A stretch of 64,000 nucleotides of DNA from Oleomonas cavernae (GCF_003590945.1 NZ_QYUK01000011.1:3566909-3630908), one strand, 5' to 3'; shown: positions 36,528-46,965, numbered from the stretch's first letter. Notes: generated from the letters alone by a model not told the origin. A program made the numbers and translations.

Positions 36528-36590
36528 AGGGCTGTCCAGATTGGGTCCGTTTGACGGACAAAGGCCAAAGCGACCGCTTAGCGCCCGATG
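36528..36590. repeat. Dispersed repeat, copy D
   Basis: About 60 bases (GGCTGTCCAGATTGGGTCCG ... GACCGCTTAGCGCCC) match 47895-47952 with few changes, in the same orientation. The two copies bracket the catabolic cluster. Confidence 0.7.
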
Positions 36591-36759
36591 TAGCACGCTC
36601 GTGGTCTCGGTCGGGTGTCTTGATGCAGGCCGCACAAACGCAAATGCGGAGGATGTCATGAAGCTTCCGTCGCGTGCAGCGAGCAATTTCATTCGGGGCC
36701 ACGACACATAGCCGGCCTCGGACTGAAGGAACGCCTGCAACTGGCTCAATCGGTGCAGG

Positions 36760-37326
36760 CTATGACTCGGCCACGATGCGAAGTAGTTCAGTCGTCGCTT
36801 TATCTACCAGCGCAGAATCGGGAGCACATGTGGGCAGGTTGCCACAAACACTTCTGCCGGCCCCGAAGCGGATCAACATCCCCAGGACCGCGCAGGAGAC
36901 AACGATGAACTTGCCGGGCGCGGTAACATCTGGCGCCTGGGCGGTGTTCGTCGGATCACCTGCAAGACGGCGCAGCGAGGCGTCGAGATGTTCGATGATT
37001 TCGACCTGATAAGGCCCCAAATTCGAAATGAACATCGACCAATGGGAATCGTCGTTGGCCCGCCGAAGGATTTGACTGATGTACGCCTTAACGCAGGCGG
37101 CGGGAGAGTCGGCCGACCCCTTGGCGCCTTCCATGGCTAAATCGAGATCACCGATAAGATTCTCAAGGAGCGCCTTGTGGATTTCCTCCTTGGACGAAAA
37201 GTGGTTATAAAACGTTCCAAGACCCACATCAGCGGCCTCGGTCACTTCGCCGACGGCGAAATTGGCGAAACCCCGCTCTGCCACCAAGACAAAGGCCGCT
37301 TGCAGGAGCCTCGCTCGACTTTCCAT
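36760..37326 (-). CDS. TetR-family transcriptional regulator
   Basis: A 188-residue regulator. The helix-turn-helix is at about residues 10-50 (LLQAAFVLVAERGFANFAVG, then ADVGLGTFYNHFSSKEEI). The C-terminal domain is unassigned. I chose the ATG at 37326, right before the conserved domain; the longer frame from 37515 is tryptophan/arginine-rich and overlaps the DUF445 gene. It lies downstream of the catabolic genes on the same strand and may be a local regulator. Confidence 0.8.
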   Translation of the reverse strand: MESRARLLQAAFVLVAERGFANFAVGEVTEAADVGLGTFYNHFSSKEEIHKALLENLIGDLDLAMEGAKGSADSPAACVKAYISQILRRANDDSHWSMFISNLGPYQVEIIEHLDASLRRLAGDPTNTAQAPDVTAPGKFIVVSCAVLGMLIRFGAGRSVCGNLPTCAPDSALVDKATTELLRIVAES

Positions 37327-37511
37327 CTTGCGCCGTTCCCACCGATCCGCCCCCCAGTCATGCCAGACCACCGCTGCCCGACCGTGGCGGCACCAGCGCG
37401 ATTGCCGAGTGCGAGGCCGCACGGCGCACCATCGATAGGGTAGGACGATCCATGTTCCGTATATCCGTTGGTGGCGACTGTTGTGCATACCGAGACCCGC
37501 CCAAACCTGGC

Positions 37512-38741
37512 TCAAAGCATGAACTGCACCTGGAGTTCACCGATGGCGAAGCCGAGGACGGCACCGGCCAGGACCAGGGTTATCTCGTCCTCCTTGAAGA
37601 CGGGCCGCAGGAGGCTCTCGAATTCCAGCGGAGTCAGGCGCTGCATGCGCTCGACAATCGTGTTGTGGATGTCCAGCGCATCGATCGCATATCGCTCTAC
37701 ATGGCGCGAAGTTTCCGGCAGCAAGTCGATGATCCGCTGCACGACAAAGGCCCGGATTGCCACCATCTTCTCGCTGCCGATGCTGAGGGCGACAAAGGAG
37801 CGCGTGATCCCGAGCTGCGCGTCGATCGCATCCTCCACCTCGCGATGAAGGACCTCCGTCAGCCGGTCCGCCGAAGGCCCGCGCAGCAGTTCCTCGATCA
37901 TGTTGGCAGGTGTCAGGAGTTGCCGCGCCATGATCATCGCATAGTCGCGCGCCACCTCGTTCTGCCGGGCGATAAAGCGGCCCTGCACCCTGAACCATAG
38001 GAATCTTTGCGGGTTCAACGGGCGGAACAGCATCTGGAGGGCCACCCAGTCGGTGCTGAGACCGATCAGCGCACCGAATGCCGGCAGGATCCATGGCTCG
38101 TGCCAGGTCATCCAGCAGCCGAGCTGAATGGCACCAAGAACAAGGCCGAACCAGAAGCCGGCCCAGCGGAAGAATCTCATCTCCTTGGACGAGACGGCAA
38201 GCAGCACATTGCACAAAAGCGCCTTGTCCCGTACCAAATTCTCTATGATGAGGTGTCGAGTATCGAAGAAGCGATCGAAGTCCCCGCTGATTTCCCGCCA
38301 GAGCTGACGTGTGATCCGCGGAACCTGCTCCGTTGCGCGGCGGATCACGCGCTTGCGGGCGAAGTCGGGCATCACGCTCCAGGCATCCGGCAGATGATGA
38401 CGCCCTATTTCCCGCACGAGATCTTCACAGGCCCGCGTGATGGGCTGTTCGAGCTCCGCGATCATCCGCTCGGGATCAAGGCGGACCAACAATTCCTGCG
38501 GCGAGATGAGTTTAGACAGCAGCAAGTCGGCTGCCTTGGTGGCCATCTTCCGTGCCTTGCGCGGGACAACGCCCTGCCAGCCCAGCCATGGCCGGATGCC
38601 GACGAACGCGAGCGGGTAGAACATCATCTGTGCCGCCAACGACTTGGTGACGTAGCCGACCACGGCAGCGACGACCGGTATCAAGGCGTAGGTCAGGGGA
38701 TCGCGCATGAACTCCGCAATCAGCAGGTGTGGGGGCTCCAT
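37512..38741 (-). CDS. DUF445-family membrane protein
   Basis: A 409-residue protein with membrane segments at the N terminus (LIPVVAAVVGYVTKSLAAQM), in the middle (FGLVLGAIQLGCWMTWHEPW then FGALIGLSTDWVALQMLFRP) and at the C terminus (LVLAGAVLGFAIGELQVQF), and soluble helical regions between. The repeated signature GxxTxxxAxxMxFxP is that of DUF445. Function is unknown; members sit in the inner membrane and may help with envelope integrity or transport. It begins 34 bases after the DUF1302 gene and probably closes that operon. Confidence 0.85.
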   Translation of the reverse strand: MEPPHLLIAEFMRDPLTYALIPVVAAVVGYVTKSLAAQMMFYPLAFVGIRPWLGWQGVVPRKARKMATKAADLLLSKLISPQELLVRLDPERMIAELEQPITRACEDLVREIGRHHLPDAWSVMPDFARKRVIRRATEQVPRITRQLWREISGDFDRFFDTRHLIIENLVRDKALLCNVLLAVSSKEMRFFRWAGFWFGLVLGAIQLGCWMTWHEPWILPAFGALIGLSTDWVALQMLFRPLNPQRFLWFRVQGRFIARQNEVARDYAMIMARQLLTPANMIEELLRGPSADRLTEVLHREVEDAIDAQLGITRSFVALSIGSEKMVAIRAFVVQRIIDLLPETSRHVERYAIDALDIHNTIVERMQRLTPLEFESLLRPVFKEDEITLVLAGAVLGFAIGELQVQFML

Positions 38742-38775
38742 GGCACCGCTCCAGAAACGCAGCCGGAAGCCGCAG

Positions 38776-41020
38776 TCAGAACTGATACGTCACTGTGGCG
38801 CCGACAAAGTCCCGGTCGATCAGCGGGTTTCGCGAGCCGCCTGGACCGCCGCCGGCGCCGAAGGACTTGAAGTAACTGAGGCTGACCGTAAGGCTTTGGC
38901 TGAATTCGGCCCTCGTCCCCAGCACGATCGCGTTCATGCCTTTGGTGAACCCGGGGAGCGGTGCCGGTGTCGTACCAAACAGGCCAGATGCGAAGGCGAC
39001 GTAAGGCGAAATTCGAACCCCGTCGACCAGATCGGGATACTCGAAAACGAAGAGGCCCTGAACGCCGCCCGACCACCTGGTCGGAAGCTTGTAGTCCGCA
39101 ACGAACGGCTTTCCCAGGTCGGGAAACTCACGAGCGGGAAAGAGCTCGATGCCCAGGATCTTCACGACCGGCGTGTAGTAACCGGAGAAACCATACTGGC
39201 CTGACGACAGATAGGCCGTCTCCCTGTTGAGATCGGCATAGATCCCGCCGAACTCGACAAGCCCGAGCACCTGGGTCGCGCCTGTTACCCGCGTGAGGAA
39301 ATCGGAGCCGCCGAAGATCTTGGTGAACCTGAGCGACGCCTGCCAGACGTCGTGCCGCTCGTCGCCCAGGACGCTATAATTTGCCAGGTATCTGTCATCG
39401 AAGGGCTGTCCGTTCGGGCCCGCAATCTTTGCCGCGTTACCGATATTCGGGATCGTGATCGGCCCAGGGGAAGATCGACGAAGCTGGCCTGGTCGAACGG
39501 CACCCCTCCAATTCGGTTGAGCCCCTCGATGAAAAACTGCTGCGTCGAAATCAGGATCGGCGCATCGTGCTTGTAGGAAATCTCGCCATTGATAGCGATG
39601 CCGGTGTAATTCTCAGTCGTACTGAACGCAAGGCCCAGCATCTGGACGTTGTCTGGGTAGTATTGATAGATACGACTGTTGTCCAAATTCTCGAGCGCTA
39701 CGCTGCGGGGAAATGTGCCCGGCGAGGGGGCAAGGATCAATTCGGCCAGAGGGCTGGCCACGGGGCTCAGAAGGTCGGACAACAGGTCGCCAGAGGTCTG
39801 GAACCCGGGAGACAGGATCCTCAGTGCGTCGCGTATCTGTTCCTGTTCGTTCAGCCCAAGACTCCCAGGGCCGACCCCAGAAGGCCACGCGACACGCGCA
39901 GAAGATCTGCCTCGCCCGTGCCGTCGGCCAGAACCTCGGGGGTCCTGAAGTATACCGACGGCAGGCGGCTGCGGTACTTCGCGTAGTAGAACGAGAACTC
40001 GGTATTGTTGAGTTCCGGCGCAAAGTACCGAATCGACACCCCATAGTCGTTGGTCGTCAGATCGTCGTCTTTCAGGATCGGAACGCTCAGGGATATTGCC
40101 TGGGGACCCGTGCCCAGCGGATAGGGGGGATTGTCGTAATCTCTCGCGTTGTCCCGGCCGACGGTGTAGGAGCGGGTGTCGCCATAGTCCGTCACGATCG
40201 ACGTGCCTTCGACACCCTCGCAAATGATATCGCTGAAGCTGAGGAAAGCCCCACAGGCGGGGACCCGGATCGGCTCGAAGCCGAAACCGTAGAAGGCTTC
40301 CGCGGACAGGTTGTCGGTGATCTGGTAGCTTGCCGTCGCCAGCGGCATCGGGATAAGGGCATCCTTGAATTCGGTGCCGGGAGTCAGCAGCTTGCTCACG
40401 TCGAAGCCGTTGATGACCGAGATGCCGTTCAGGGTGAACAAGGCCTCGCCCCAATTCAGGATCTGGTTGCCAACCTTCAAGGTCAGCGGTCGATCGAACA
40501 GGGTGAAATTGCCCCCGACATATAGTTCGCGCAGCTCGATGTCCCAGTCCGCCTCGTCCTTGGCAGGGGGAGAGTATCGTCCACGATAGGGGCGCGACTC
40601 CGGCCCGTTCTCGGCCAGGTCGTTGTTCATCGCGATGGTGTCGAGGAACGCTGTGCCGCTTATCGTCGCGAAGTATTCTCGCCACCTCAGCTTCATCTCC
40701 GACGTTGCCGTGAACAGTTGGTTCACGACATCGTATTTATCGAAGTTGAGATCGCCGTCATCGGCTACCGCCGGTACGGCCGCGCCGCCATTCTCCTGGC
40801 CGACGACGCGGGGATCCCGATCGGCCACGCGCAGTTGAACGCCAACGGACAGCGATGTCACGATGGAGCCCGTAACCTCATCGCCGACCTCGAAATCGTA
40901 GGCGGTCGCGGCACCGGCGGTTGCGAGGACAAGGGCGGCGGCTTGGGTCACTCTGGTGGCTGCACGCCACTGGGACGGCTCTTCCGGCCGGGCCCGGATC
41001 AAAAGGCGATCGGGTTTCAT
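38776..41020 (-). pseudogene. DUF1302 outer-membrane beta-barrel protein, two one-base frameshifts
   Basis: About 748 residues when repaired. A signal region ends in AAALVLATAGAATAYDFEVG; then come FDKYDVVNQLFTATSEMKLR, DWDIELRELYVGGNFTLFDR, VGNQILNWGEALFTLNGISV, a typical DUF1302 start. Single missing G bases at 39864-39866 and 39463-39465 break the frame; adding them gives ALGSLGLNEQEQIRDALRIL and LPLGPITIPNIGNAAKIAGP and continues to the terminal aromatic residue of a barrel (TVTYQF). DUF1302 proteins pair with DUF1329 and are thought to move hydrophobic molecules across the outer membrane. It starts seven bases after DUF1329. Confidence 0.85.
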
Positions 41021-41027
41021 GGTCGCC

Positions 41028-42407
41028 TCACTGTGCGCCCAGACGCCTGATGGCATCCGGCGTGAACATGGAATTGTCGATACCGCTTGGATTGCTTTCG
41101 CTGGGTCTCTCCTCGCCCTTAAGGCCGAATACCAGGTACTTCCCCGACTGCAGGTCATGAGCAAGTTCCAGCGCGGACGAGCACATCGGGATTTCGTAAT
41201 AGCTGACGACGGGGCCGTCCTGCAGGCGCCACAGCGCGCCGCGGGTGTCATAAACGTCGACCAACGCGATGTTGAAGCCGTCTTCGTCGACGTAGAAGAC
41301 CCTCCTGCCGTATACATGGCGGGAGCCTTCTTTCAATTTGGCATCAACGACAAATGTCCGATGAAGCTCGTATCTGCTGAAATCCTGATTGAGATGATTC
41401 GGCCGGATCAGATCAGAATATTTTTGTTTTCCCGAAATCAGCTCATAGGCGTTATAGCCGATATACATTTCCTTCATCGGCTTCATGTCGAAGGTGTAGC
41501 GATCGGTCGCGCCATTATAGATGTCGAACGTGTCGGCAGGTGCCAGGCCATCCGTCTGCGGCGCGGGATTGTCATAGGCAATGTCTGGCGCCTTCAGAAC
41601 GCGCCGCGTTCCGGGATTGTAAAGCCAGGCTTGGCGCGGCAGTTCCTTCGCATTGATCGTATCCAGCACCAGGACGATGGAGCCGGCCGACCTCGGGGGA
41701 TAGGTAATGAAGTTGAGATAGGAGACGAAGACGTTCTTCAGTTGCTTGATATCCGTGACATCCCCAATCTGGCCTATGCCAGGGCCGCTATAGTGAAAGA
41801 TGCCGAAGTCTTTGCCCCGGATGAGATCGTAGCTGCCATCGCGGTTGACCAGGGAAGCAGCAAAATAGCGGCGAAACTTAAAGCCCCGATAGCGAAGCCG
41901 ATGATTCCAAATGACTTCGGCGCCTGATTGTGGAACGGGGAACGGACTGCCGAGCAGGGCGTCGTTCAGGCCGTTATTATCCTCCGTCATCGTCGCGGTC
42001 AGGGCGTTTCGCTTGTTGGCCTCGTAAACGCGCTCGGGCAATGCGCAGGAGCGTCTGGTTTCGTAGATGGGCAGCTTGTAGGTGGGATAGAGTTTCAACA
42101 GTGCCTGCTGACCGGCAGAAAGCTTGTCCTTGTACCTGTCCAAGTTGACCGATGTGATGGTGAATTCCGGTTTGTCCTGCGGATAGGGGTTGATCATGTG
42201 CCTGCCCGGCTCATAGCCTGCCGGCGGGACGGTCAAGCCGCCGGTCCAGGGCGGAATGGAACCATCTGCGTTTCCGGCCCGAATACCGCCCAGCGGGGTC
42301 AGGTCAGTTTCCAGCCTGGCTGCCTCGACCTGGGAAACCTTCGCTTGCACCTGGCCTGCAGTCGTCACCGCGAGGATCAAGCCGAGCGTGTATGACAAAA
42401 TCTTCAT
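41028..42407 (-). CDS. DUF1329 family protein
   Basis: A 459-residue, complete DUF1329 protein, close in sequence to the one at 9.1 kb (shared RRSCALPERVYEANKRNALT, NHRLRYRGFKFRRYFAASLV, DAIRRLGAQ end). The signal peptide is MKILSYTLGLILAVTTAGQV with cleavage near QAKV, and GGAGAG precedes the ATG at 42407. A much longer in-frame reading from 43442 only joins it to the frameshifted hydrolase. It likely binds a lipid-like substrate in the periplasm or outer membrane together with the DUF1302 barrel next to it. Confidence 0.92.
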   Translation of the reverse strand: MKILSYTLGLILAVTTAGQVQAKVSQVEAARLETDLTPLGGIRAGNADGSIPPWTGGLTVPPAGYEPGRHMINPYPQDKPEFTITSVNLDRYKDKLSAGQQALLKLYPTYKLPIYETRRSCALPERVYEANKRNALTATMTEDNNGLNDALLGSPFPVPQSGAEVIWNHRLRYRGFKFRRYFAASLVNRDGSYDLIRGKDFGIFHYSGPGIGQIGDVTDIKQLKNVFVSYLNFITYPPRSAGSIVLVLDTINAKELPRQAWLYNPGTRRVLKAPDIAYDNPAPQTDGLAPADTFDIYNGATDRYTFDMKPMKEMYIGYNAYELISGKQKYSDLIRPNHLNQDFSRYELHRTFVVDAKLKEGSRHVYGRRVFYVDEDGFNIALVDVYDTRGALWRLQDGPVVSYYEIPMCSSALELAHDLQSGKYLVFGLKGEERPSESNPSGIDNSMFTPDAIRRLGAQ

Positions 42408-42465
42408 TTCTCTCCCCATAGAGTTTTTTGGCAGGCACGCCAGACGTTGCCGGCAGCGCGCGGCG

Positions 42466-43442
42466 TTAGGCGCGCACAGAACCCGATTTGATGACGGATG
42501 CGTGAATTTCCCGGCTATTTGGCCCTGGCGGCCGGAGTTTGGTGATGAAGTCTGCGATACCCTTGAGGGCAAGGCGGGCTTCCGGCATGACTGACGCAAA
42601 CATGTGGAAGAGATGGAACATTTGCGGCCACACAACGATCGTGGCGTCGGCCCCTGCCTCGCGGGCACGCCGGGCAAAGCTGACGGAATCGTCGAACAGA
42701 ATCTCCTCTTCCCCCACATGCACGAGGATCGGGGAAGCCCGCTGAGGTCAGCATAAAGCGGCGAGATCAGGGGATCTGTTCGATCATGATCGCCGACATA
42801 ATTTTTGGCGATCTCCTCGATACCGGCTTCGGACAGACGAGAGAAAAGAGCGTCCTTTTTTGCCATCGCCTTGTGCGAGGCGCCGGTTCTTGCCAAGTCG
42901 GTGGGGGGCGACAAGACGACTGCACCGGCGGGCACAGGATCGGCTTCCCGGCGCAGGGCGACCAGGAGCGCGAGCGCCAGGTTGCCGCCCGAGGAATCGC
43001 CCAGGACAATGATATTGTTCGGCGACACGCCCTGAACATTGACCAGCCAGCGATACGCTTCGATGCAGTCGCACAAGCCCGCCGGGAACGGGTTTTCCGG
43101 TGCCAGCCTGTAGCCCACCGACAAGACCCGGGTGCGACAGACCGAGGCGATGCTCGCTGCAAAACCGCGGCTCGCCTTGGGCGACCCGAGGCACCAGGCG
43201 CCGCCGTGGATGTACAGGATGACCCGCTGGTCCTTGGCGCCTCCCGGCACCACCCACTCCGCGGGTACGCTGCCGGCCGTGACGGGAGCGACGCGGACCC
43301 TATAGAGTTTCGCCAACCAAGACATGCCATCCAGTCGGCGACGGGCCTTGGAGATCGTGGCCGGCGTAAGGCCGGCGCCGAGCCCCATCGGGTCCGACCG
43401 CCTCATGATGGATTTGACTACTCGCCCGCGAATACTCGCCAT
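42466..43442 (-). pseudogene. Alpha/beta-hydrolase (hormone-sensitive-lipase-type esterase), one-base frameshift
   Basis: About 325 residues. The oxyanion motif HGGAW in VILYIHGGAWCLGSPKASRG, the nucleophile elbow GDSSGGNLALALL and the DLSGLPP...VGEEEILFDDSVSFARRA acid region are all present, with the histidine in WPQMFHLFHMF. The frame breaks in GGGG 42731-42734; one more base joins SGLPPILVHVGEEEILFDDS. This is the HSL family (esterases for bulky esters). Following a Baeyer-Villiger-type monooxygenase, it would cleave the ester or lactone formed. Confidence 0.85.
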
Positions 43443-43503
43443 CTGACATCTCCAGCCTTCAGCCCGGTCCGTTCGACCCGCATTCCCGATCGAGGTCCAA
43501 GCT

Positions 43504-45090
43504 TCAATCGGCTGTTGCCGACGAAACCTTGAGATCGCCTGGCGACTTCGGCCCCGTCCGCGAAGTGGCGTAATTATTGGGATTACTGAAAACGTAGTCC
43601 TGCAGCGGGAAGTGAGTGCTTTTCCACCACACTTCGATGCTGGAGGCCGGCCTTAGGAAGGGCGCATCCCCGTGGCGATCGAAGTAGTAGCTATTGGCCG
43701 ATGAACAGTTGTTGTTGAAGAAGACCGTGTGTTTCTGTCGCTCCAGTGTCATCTGGAAGTGCCGGTCGTGGGCTTCCTGCCTTACCTCGACATAGGTGGC
43801 GTTGCGGCGCCGGGCTTGCGTGATGCAACGAAGAGCATGTGCGGTCTGCGTTTCGATCATCGAGAACCAGGATGATCCGGAGGTGGCATATGGCCCCGGC
43901 ACCAGGAACAGGTTGGGGAAGTTGGGCACCGTCGCGCCTTCGTAGGCCTGGTAACGCTGTTCCTCCCAGAAGGCCCCCAATTCCAGTCCGCCCAGGCCAT
44001 GGATGGTGTAGGTGGGAAGGTTGCCCTTTTCGAAGACCTTGAAGCCGGTGGCGCAGATCAGGACATCGACATCCCGGCCACGGCCATCCTTGGTGACGAT
44101 CCCTCTAGGCGTGATCTCACCGATAGCATCGGTCACCAGCTCGATGTTTTCCCGATTGAAAGAGGCCCAGTAGGTGTTGGAGAAGCTCGGCCGTTTGCAC
44201 CCGAAGCCATAGGACGGCGTTAGTTTCCGGCGAATCTCGGGGTCGGAAACCTGTCGCTCGAGATGGCGCAACGCCGCCTTTTGGGCGCTGCCGGCGATTC
44301 CGGGGAACCGCTCGAAGTAGATGAGCGCCAGCACCATCACGACCTCGGAATAAATGGTCGTGCCCAGGCGGAACGATCGCTGCAGCAAGGGCAGGCGCTT
44401 GAAGGCCCACCGCATCCAGCCTGGTATTTCGCGGTCCGGTTTAGGCAGGACCCAGATCGGCGTGCGCTGATAGACATCCAGTTGGTCGACCAGCGGGGCG
44501 ATCGCCGGCACCAGTTGCACCGAAGTGGCTCCCGTACCGATGATCGCGACACGCTTACCTCGGAGCTCGTAATTGTGATCCCACCGTGCGGTGTGGATCA
44601 CCTTGCCCCGGAAAGTGTCGATTCCCGTGATTTGCGGCAGCTTGGGCAGGGACAATCCGCCCGTCGCATTGATGATGAAGCGGGCCGAAATGGCTTCGCC
44701 CGACTCCAGGCGGATTCTCCAAAGATCGTTTTGCGCATCGAATACGGCATCAGCGACAGCGGCATTGAATTTCATGTGCTGCCGGAGCTCATGTTTTTCG
44801 GTGCAGTCGTTGGCGTATTTCTTCAGTTCCGCTCCCGGTGCGAAAACGCGCGACCAATCCGGATTGGGCTCAAACGAAAACGAATAAGTAAATGAAGGAA
44901 TATCGACGGCAATGCCGGGATATGTATTGTCGCGCCATGTTCCGCCGACATCGGCCGCTTTTTCGAGAATGACGAAGGAATCTATTTTGTTCTGCCGCAT
45001 CCTTATGCCGGCGCCGATGCCGGCGAAGCCCGCACCGATAATGGCCACTTCGTAGTCAGGCTTGGTGAACGTCGGGCTCTTGATTTGCAT
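43504..45090 (-). CDS. Flavin-binding Baeyer-Villiger-type monooxygenase
   Basis: A 528-residue class-B flavoprotein monooxygenase. It has the FAD site VAIIGAGFAGIGAGIRM, the Baeyer-Villiger-type fingerprint FRGKVIHTARWDH, and the NADPH site RVAIIGTGATSVQLVPA. Such enzymes turn ketones into esters or lactones with NADPH and oxygen. The operon that follows (esterase, DUF1329, DUF1302, DUF445) suggests uptake and ring opening of a cyclic or long-chain ketone. It is divergent from a TetR gene with two palindromes between them. Confidence 0.9.
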   Translation of the reverse strand: MQIKSPTFTKPDYEVAIIGAGFAGIGAGIRMRQNKIDSFVILEKAADVGGTWRDNTYPGIAVDIPSFTYSFSFEPNPDWSRVFAPGAELKKYANDCTEKHELRQHMKFNAAVADAVFDAQNDLWRIRLESGEAISARFIINATGGLSLPKLPQITGIDTFRGKVIHTARWDHNYELRGKRVAIIGTGATSVQLVPAIAPLVDQLDVYQRTPIWVLPKPDREIPGWMRWAFKRLPLLQRSFRLGTTIYSEVVMVLALIYFERFPGIAGSAQKAALRHLERQVSDPEIRRKLTPSYGFGCKRPSFSNTYWASFNRENIELVTDAIGEITPRGIVTKDGRGRDVDVLICATGFKVFEKGNLPTYTIHGLGGLELGAFWEEQRYQAYEGATVPNFPNLFLVPGPYATSGSSWFSMIETQTAHALRCITQARRRNATYVEVRQEAHDRHFQMTLERQKHTVFFNNNCSSANSYYFDRHGDAPFLRPASSIEVWWKSTHFPLQDYVFSNPNNYATSRTGPKSPGDLKVSSATAD

Positions 45091-45108
45091 CTGGTCGCTC
45101 GCTCTATG

Positions 45109-45143
45109 GTACGATATCGTACTTCTGGTACAATGAAGTACCA
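45109..45143. promoter_or_regulatory. Two palindromic operators between the monooxygenase and TetR genes
   Basis: GTACGATATCGTAC (45109-45122) is a perfect 14-bp palindrome, and TGGTAC-N6-GTACCA (45126-45143) is a second one. Both share GTAC half sites and sit between divergent starts, as expected for autoregulation by the TetR protein. Confidence 0.65.
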
Positions 45144-45162
45144 GTGACAGAGGCGATCGTCA

Positions 45163-46002
45163 ATGCGTTTGAAAGCGGACCCCGTTTTAGGCAATTCTTC
45201 GACAGCCCCTGGAGGCGGCGGCGGGCAAGTCAAATCCGACGGCAGCTCCAGTACCGCCAAGGCCGATCCGGCAAAAACGGATAATGGTTTCCCTTATCGA
45301 ATGAGTAGGTCAGTGGTCAAAACACGTACGGGTCCGCCGCGGAGCAAGCTCGCTGCCATTCACGGCAAGGATGAACCAGGCCTGCCGCGCGGGCGTTCCA
45401 GCATTCCGGCCGATCAGGCGAGGGAGGCCCAGAAGCTGCGGCTGCTTCGCGCAGCCGTCACGGCAGTCTCGGAACTGGGATACGGGACGACAACGATTGC
45501 CGAGATCGTTGCCCGAGCCCGCGTCTCTCGGCGGGAGTTCTATGCGCTCTTTGAAAGCAAGGAAGCGTGCTTCTTCTCCGCTTGCGAAACAGGCCTCGAC
45601 GTGATGATGGGACGGATGTCCAACCTCTTGGAAAATCAAAATATTTGGGAGCCCCGCAGCGCCTTGCGTGCTGCCATCAGGCTGAACCTTCAGGGCATGG
45701 CGGAAGAGCCCGAGTTCACCCGATGTATCGCGATCGGTACCATGGAAGCAGGAGGCGCCGCGCTTCAATTGCGCTTCGCGATGGTCCACCGCTGGGTGAC
45801 GATGATCAAGGCATGGCACGGCGCTGCCCGCGCCGTGGCGCCCGATGACTGGCGGGAGGTTCAACCCGCCACCTACATCGGCCTGGTCGGCGCCGTCAGC
45901 GAATTGATCACGACGGCATCCGTCGACAACCGGGTGGCGGAATTGCCTCAGCAGGAGGACGTGATTGTCGACCTCCTGTGTTCAGTTCTCGAAGCGCGAT
46001 AG
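45163..46002 (+). CDS. TetR-family transcriptional regulator of the monooxygenase operon
   Basis: A 279-residue regulator. The helix-turn-helix lies unusually far in, at about residues 95-140 (RAAVTAVSELGYGTTTIAEI, then RVSRREFYALFESKEACFFS), after a long polar, glycine/serine-rich N-terminal tail. An internal ATG at 45301 would remove half of the tail, but the 45163 start has a GAGG site and follows the operators at the usual distance. Its end overlaps the convergent hydrolase gene by 21 bases. Confidence 0.8.
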   Translation: MRLKADPVLGNSSTAPGGGGGQVKSDGSSSTAKADPAKTDNGFPYRMSRSVVKTRTGPPRSKLAAIHGKDEPGLPRGRSSIPADQAREAQKLRLLRAAVTAVSELGYGTTTIAEIVARARVSRREFYALFESKEACFFSACETGLDVMMGRMSNLLENQNIWEPRSALRAAIRLNLQGMAEEPEFTRCIAIGTMEAGGAALQLRFAMVHRWVTMIKAWHGAARAVAPDDWREVQPATYIGLVGAVSELITTASVDNRVAELPQQEDVIVDLLCSVLEAR

Positions 46003-46965
46003 CGAAGTTGGGGGGCAGCAGCGGTTGACAAATGCGACGATGGCGTCGTGCATCTGCCGCAAGCCGGGCTGCTCGATCGGATAGTGGCCGGCATTCTCCA
46101 GCATGACGGTCGTGACCGGCACTTTCCTGATCCGGCTCAAGAACAGTTCGCTGAGAGAGAGCGGTGTCCACCGGTCCTCTGCTGGCTGGGTCAGGAGGAT
46201 CGGACAGATATCGAAGGCCTCGGGCTCGATCTCGGGCCGATAGCGTGCATAGCTGCTCAGGAACTTCAGCGACACCCAGTTTCCAGCCGAAGTGCGATCA
46301 CTAAGGCAGGCATCGAGGGCCGCCCTGTCGTTGACCAGCGCGCGCATCTTGCTGACCAGGAACATGGGTAGACGGATCGCGCCAAGTCCCAGCGCCGTGG
46401 AAAGGTGCGCCATCGGCAGACCTGCGCGACTCATGACCAGGTTCGCCGCCGTCTCGTCGCCGACCCGCTGGATCCGTTGATCAAGGAAGGTCATGCCGAC
46501 AATGCCCTTGACCTTCCTGTTCAAGGCGGCGGCATGATAGGCCAGCATGCCGCCCGCACTGAGCCCGTAGAGCACGATTGGGCGCGGATCCCGTGCGAGT
46601 TCGGCGTTGATGAAGTCACTCGCGGCCTCCACCCAATCGTCATAGGAGACGGCGGCGCCGCGCGCGACCTTCGTGACGCCATATCCCGGCATATCGATAG
46701 CGACGGCTTCAAGGCCGCTTTGATGGAGCGGTGCACCGAGGATCGTCGACATCTGGCGCCCGTTGGTGCCGACACCATGGAAGAGGATCACCCTGAATTT
46801 GGCCGCCGGATTCCAAAACCGATCGAGGTGGATGCGGTGACCGCGCCAATCCCACCATTCCTCCTGCGGCTCGCGATCCGGGCCGAGCTGATATTCGGCC
46901 GGGAGAAACGACTGGATGTTGCGCCAAGCCTCTTGTCCTCGATAGCCGTCAGGCAACGTGGTCAT
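45982..46965 (-). CDS. Alpha/beta-fold hydrolase
   Basis: A 327-residue hydrolase with the strand-oxyanion region VILFHGVGTNGRQM, the nucleophile elbow VLYGLSAGGMLAYH, an acid near AEDRWTPLSLSE and the histidine in NAGHYPIEQPG. The fold is complete. The substrate is unknown; placement between two TetR genes beside the monooxygenase cluster suggests an ester or lactone of the same pathway. Convergent, overlapping ends with the upstream TetR gene. Confidence 0.85.
   Translation of the reverse strand: MTTLPDGYRGQEAWRNIQSFLPAEYQLGPDREPQEEWWDWRGHRIHLDRFWNPAAKFRVILFHGVGTNGRQMSTILGAPLHQSGLEAVAIDMPGYGVTKVARGAAVSYDDWVEAASDFINAELARDPRPIVLYGLSAGGMLAYHAAALNRKVKGIVGMTFLDQRIQRVGDETAANLVMSRAGLPMAHLSTALGLGAIRLPMFLVSKMRALVNDRAALDACLSDRTSAGNWVSLKFLSSYARYRPEIEPEAFDICPILLTQPAEDRWTPLSLSELFLSRIRKVPVTTVMLENAGHYPIEQPGLRQMHDAIVAFVNRCCPPTSLSRFEN

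Noticed and set aside
41028-43442. 804-residue hydrolase-DUF1329 fusion
   Set aside because: An effect of the esterase frameshift running through the gap; DUF1329 has its own signal peptide and ribosome-binding site.
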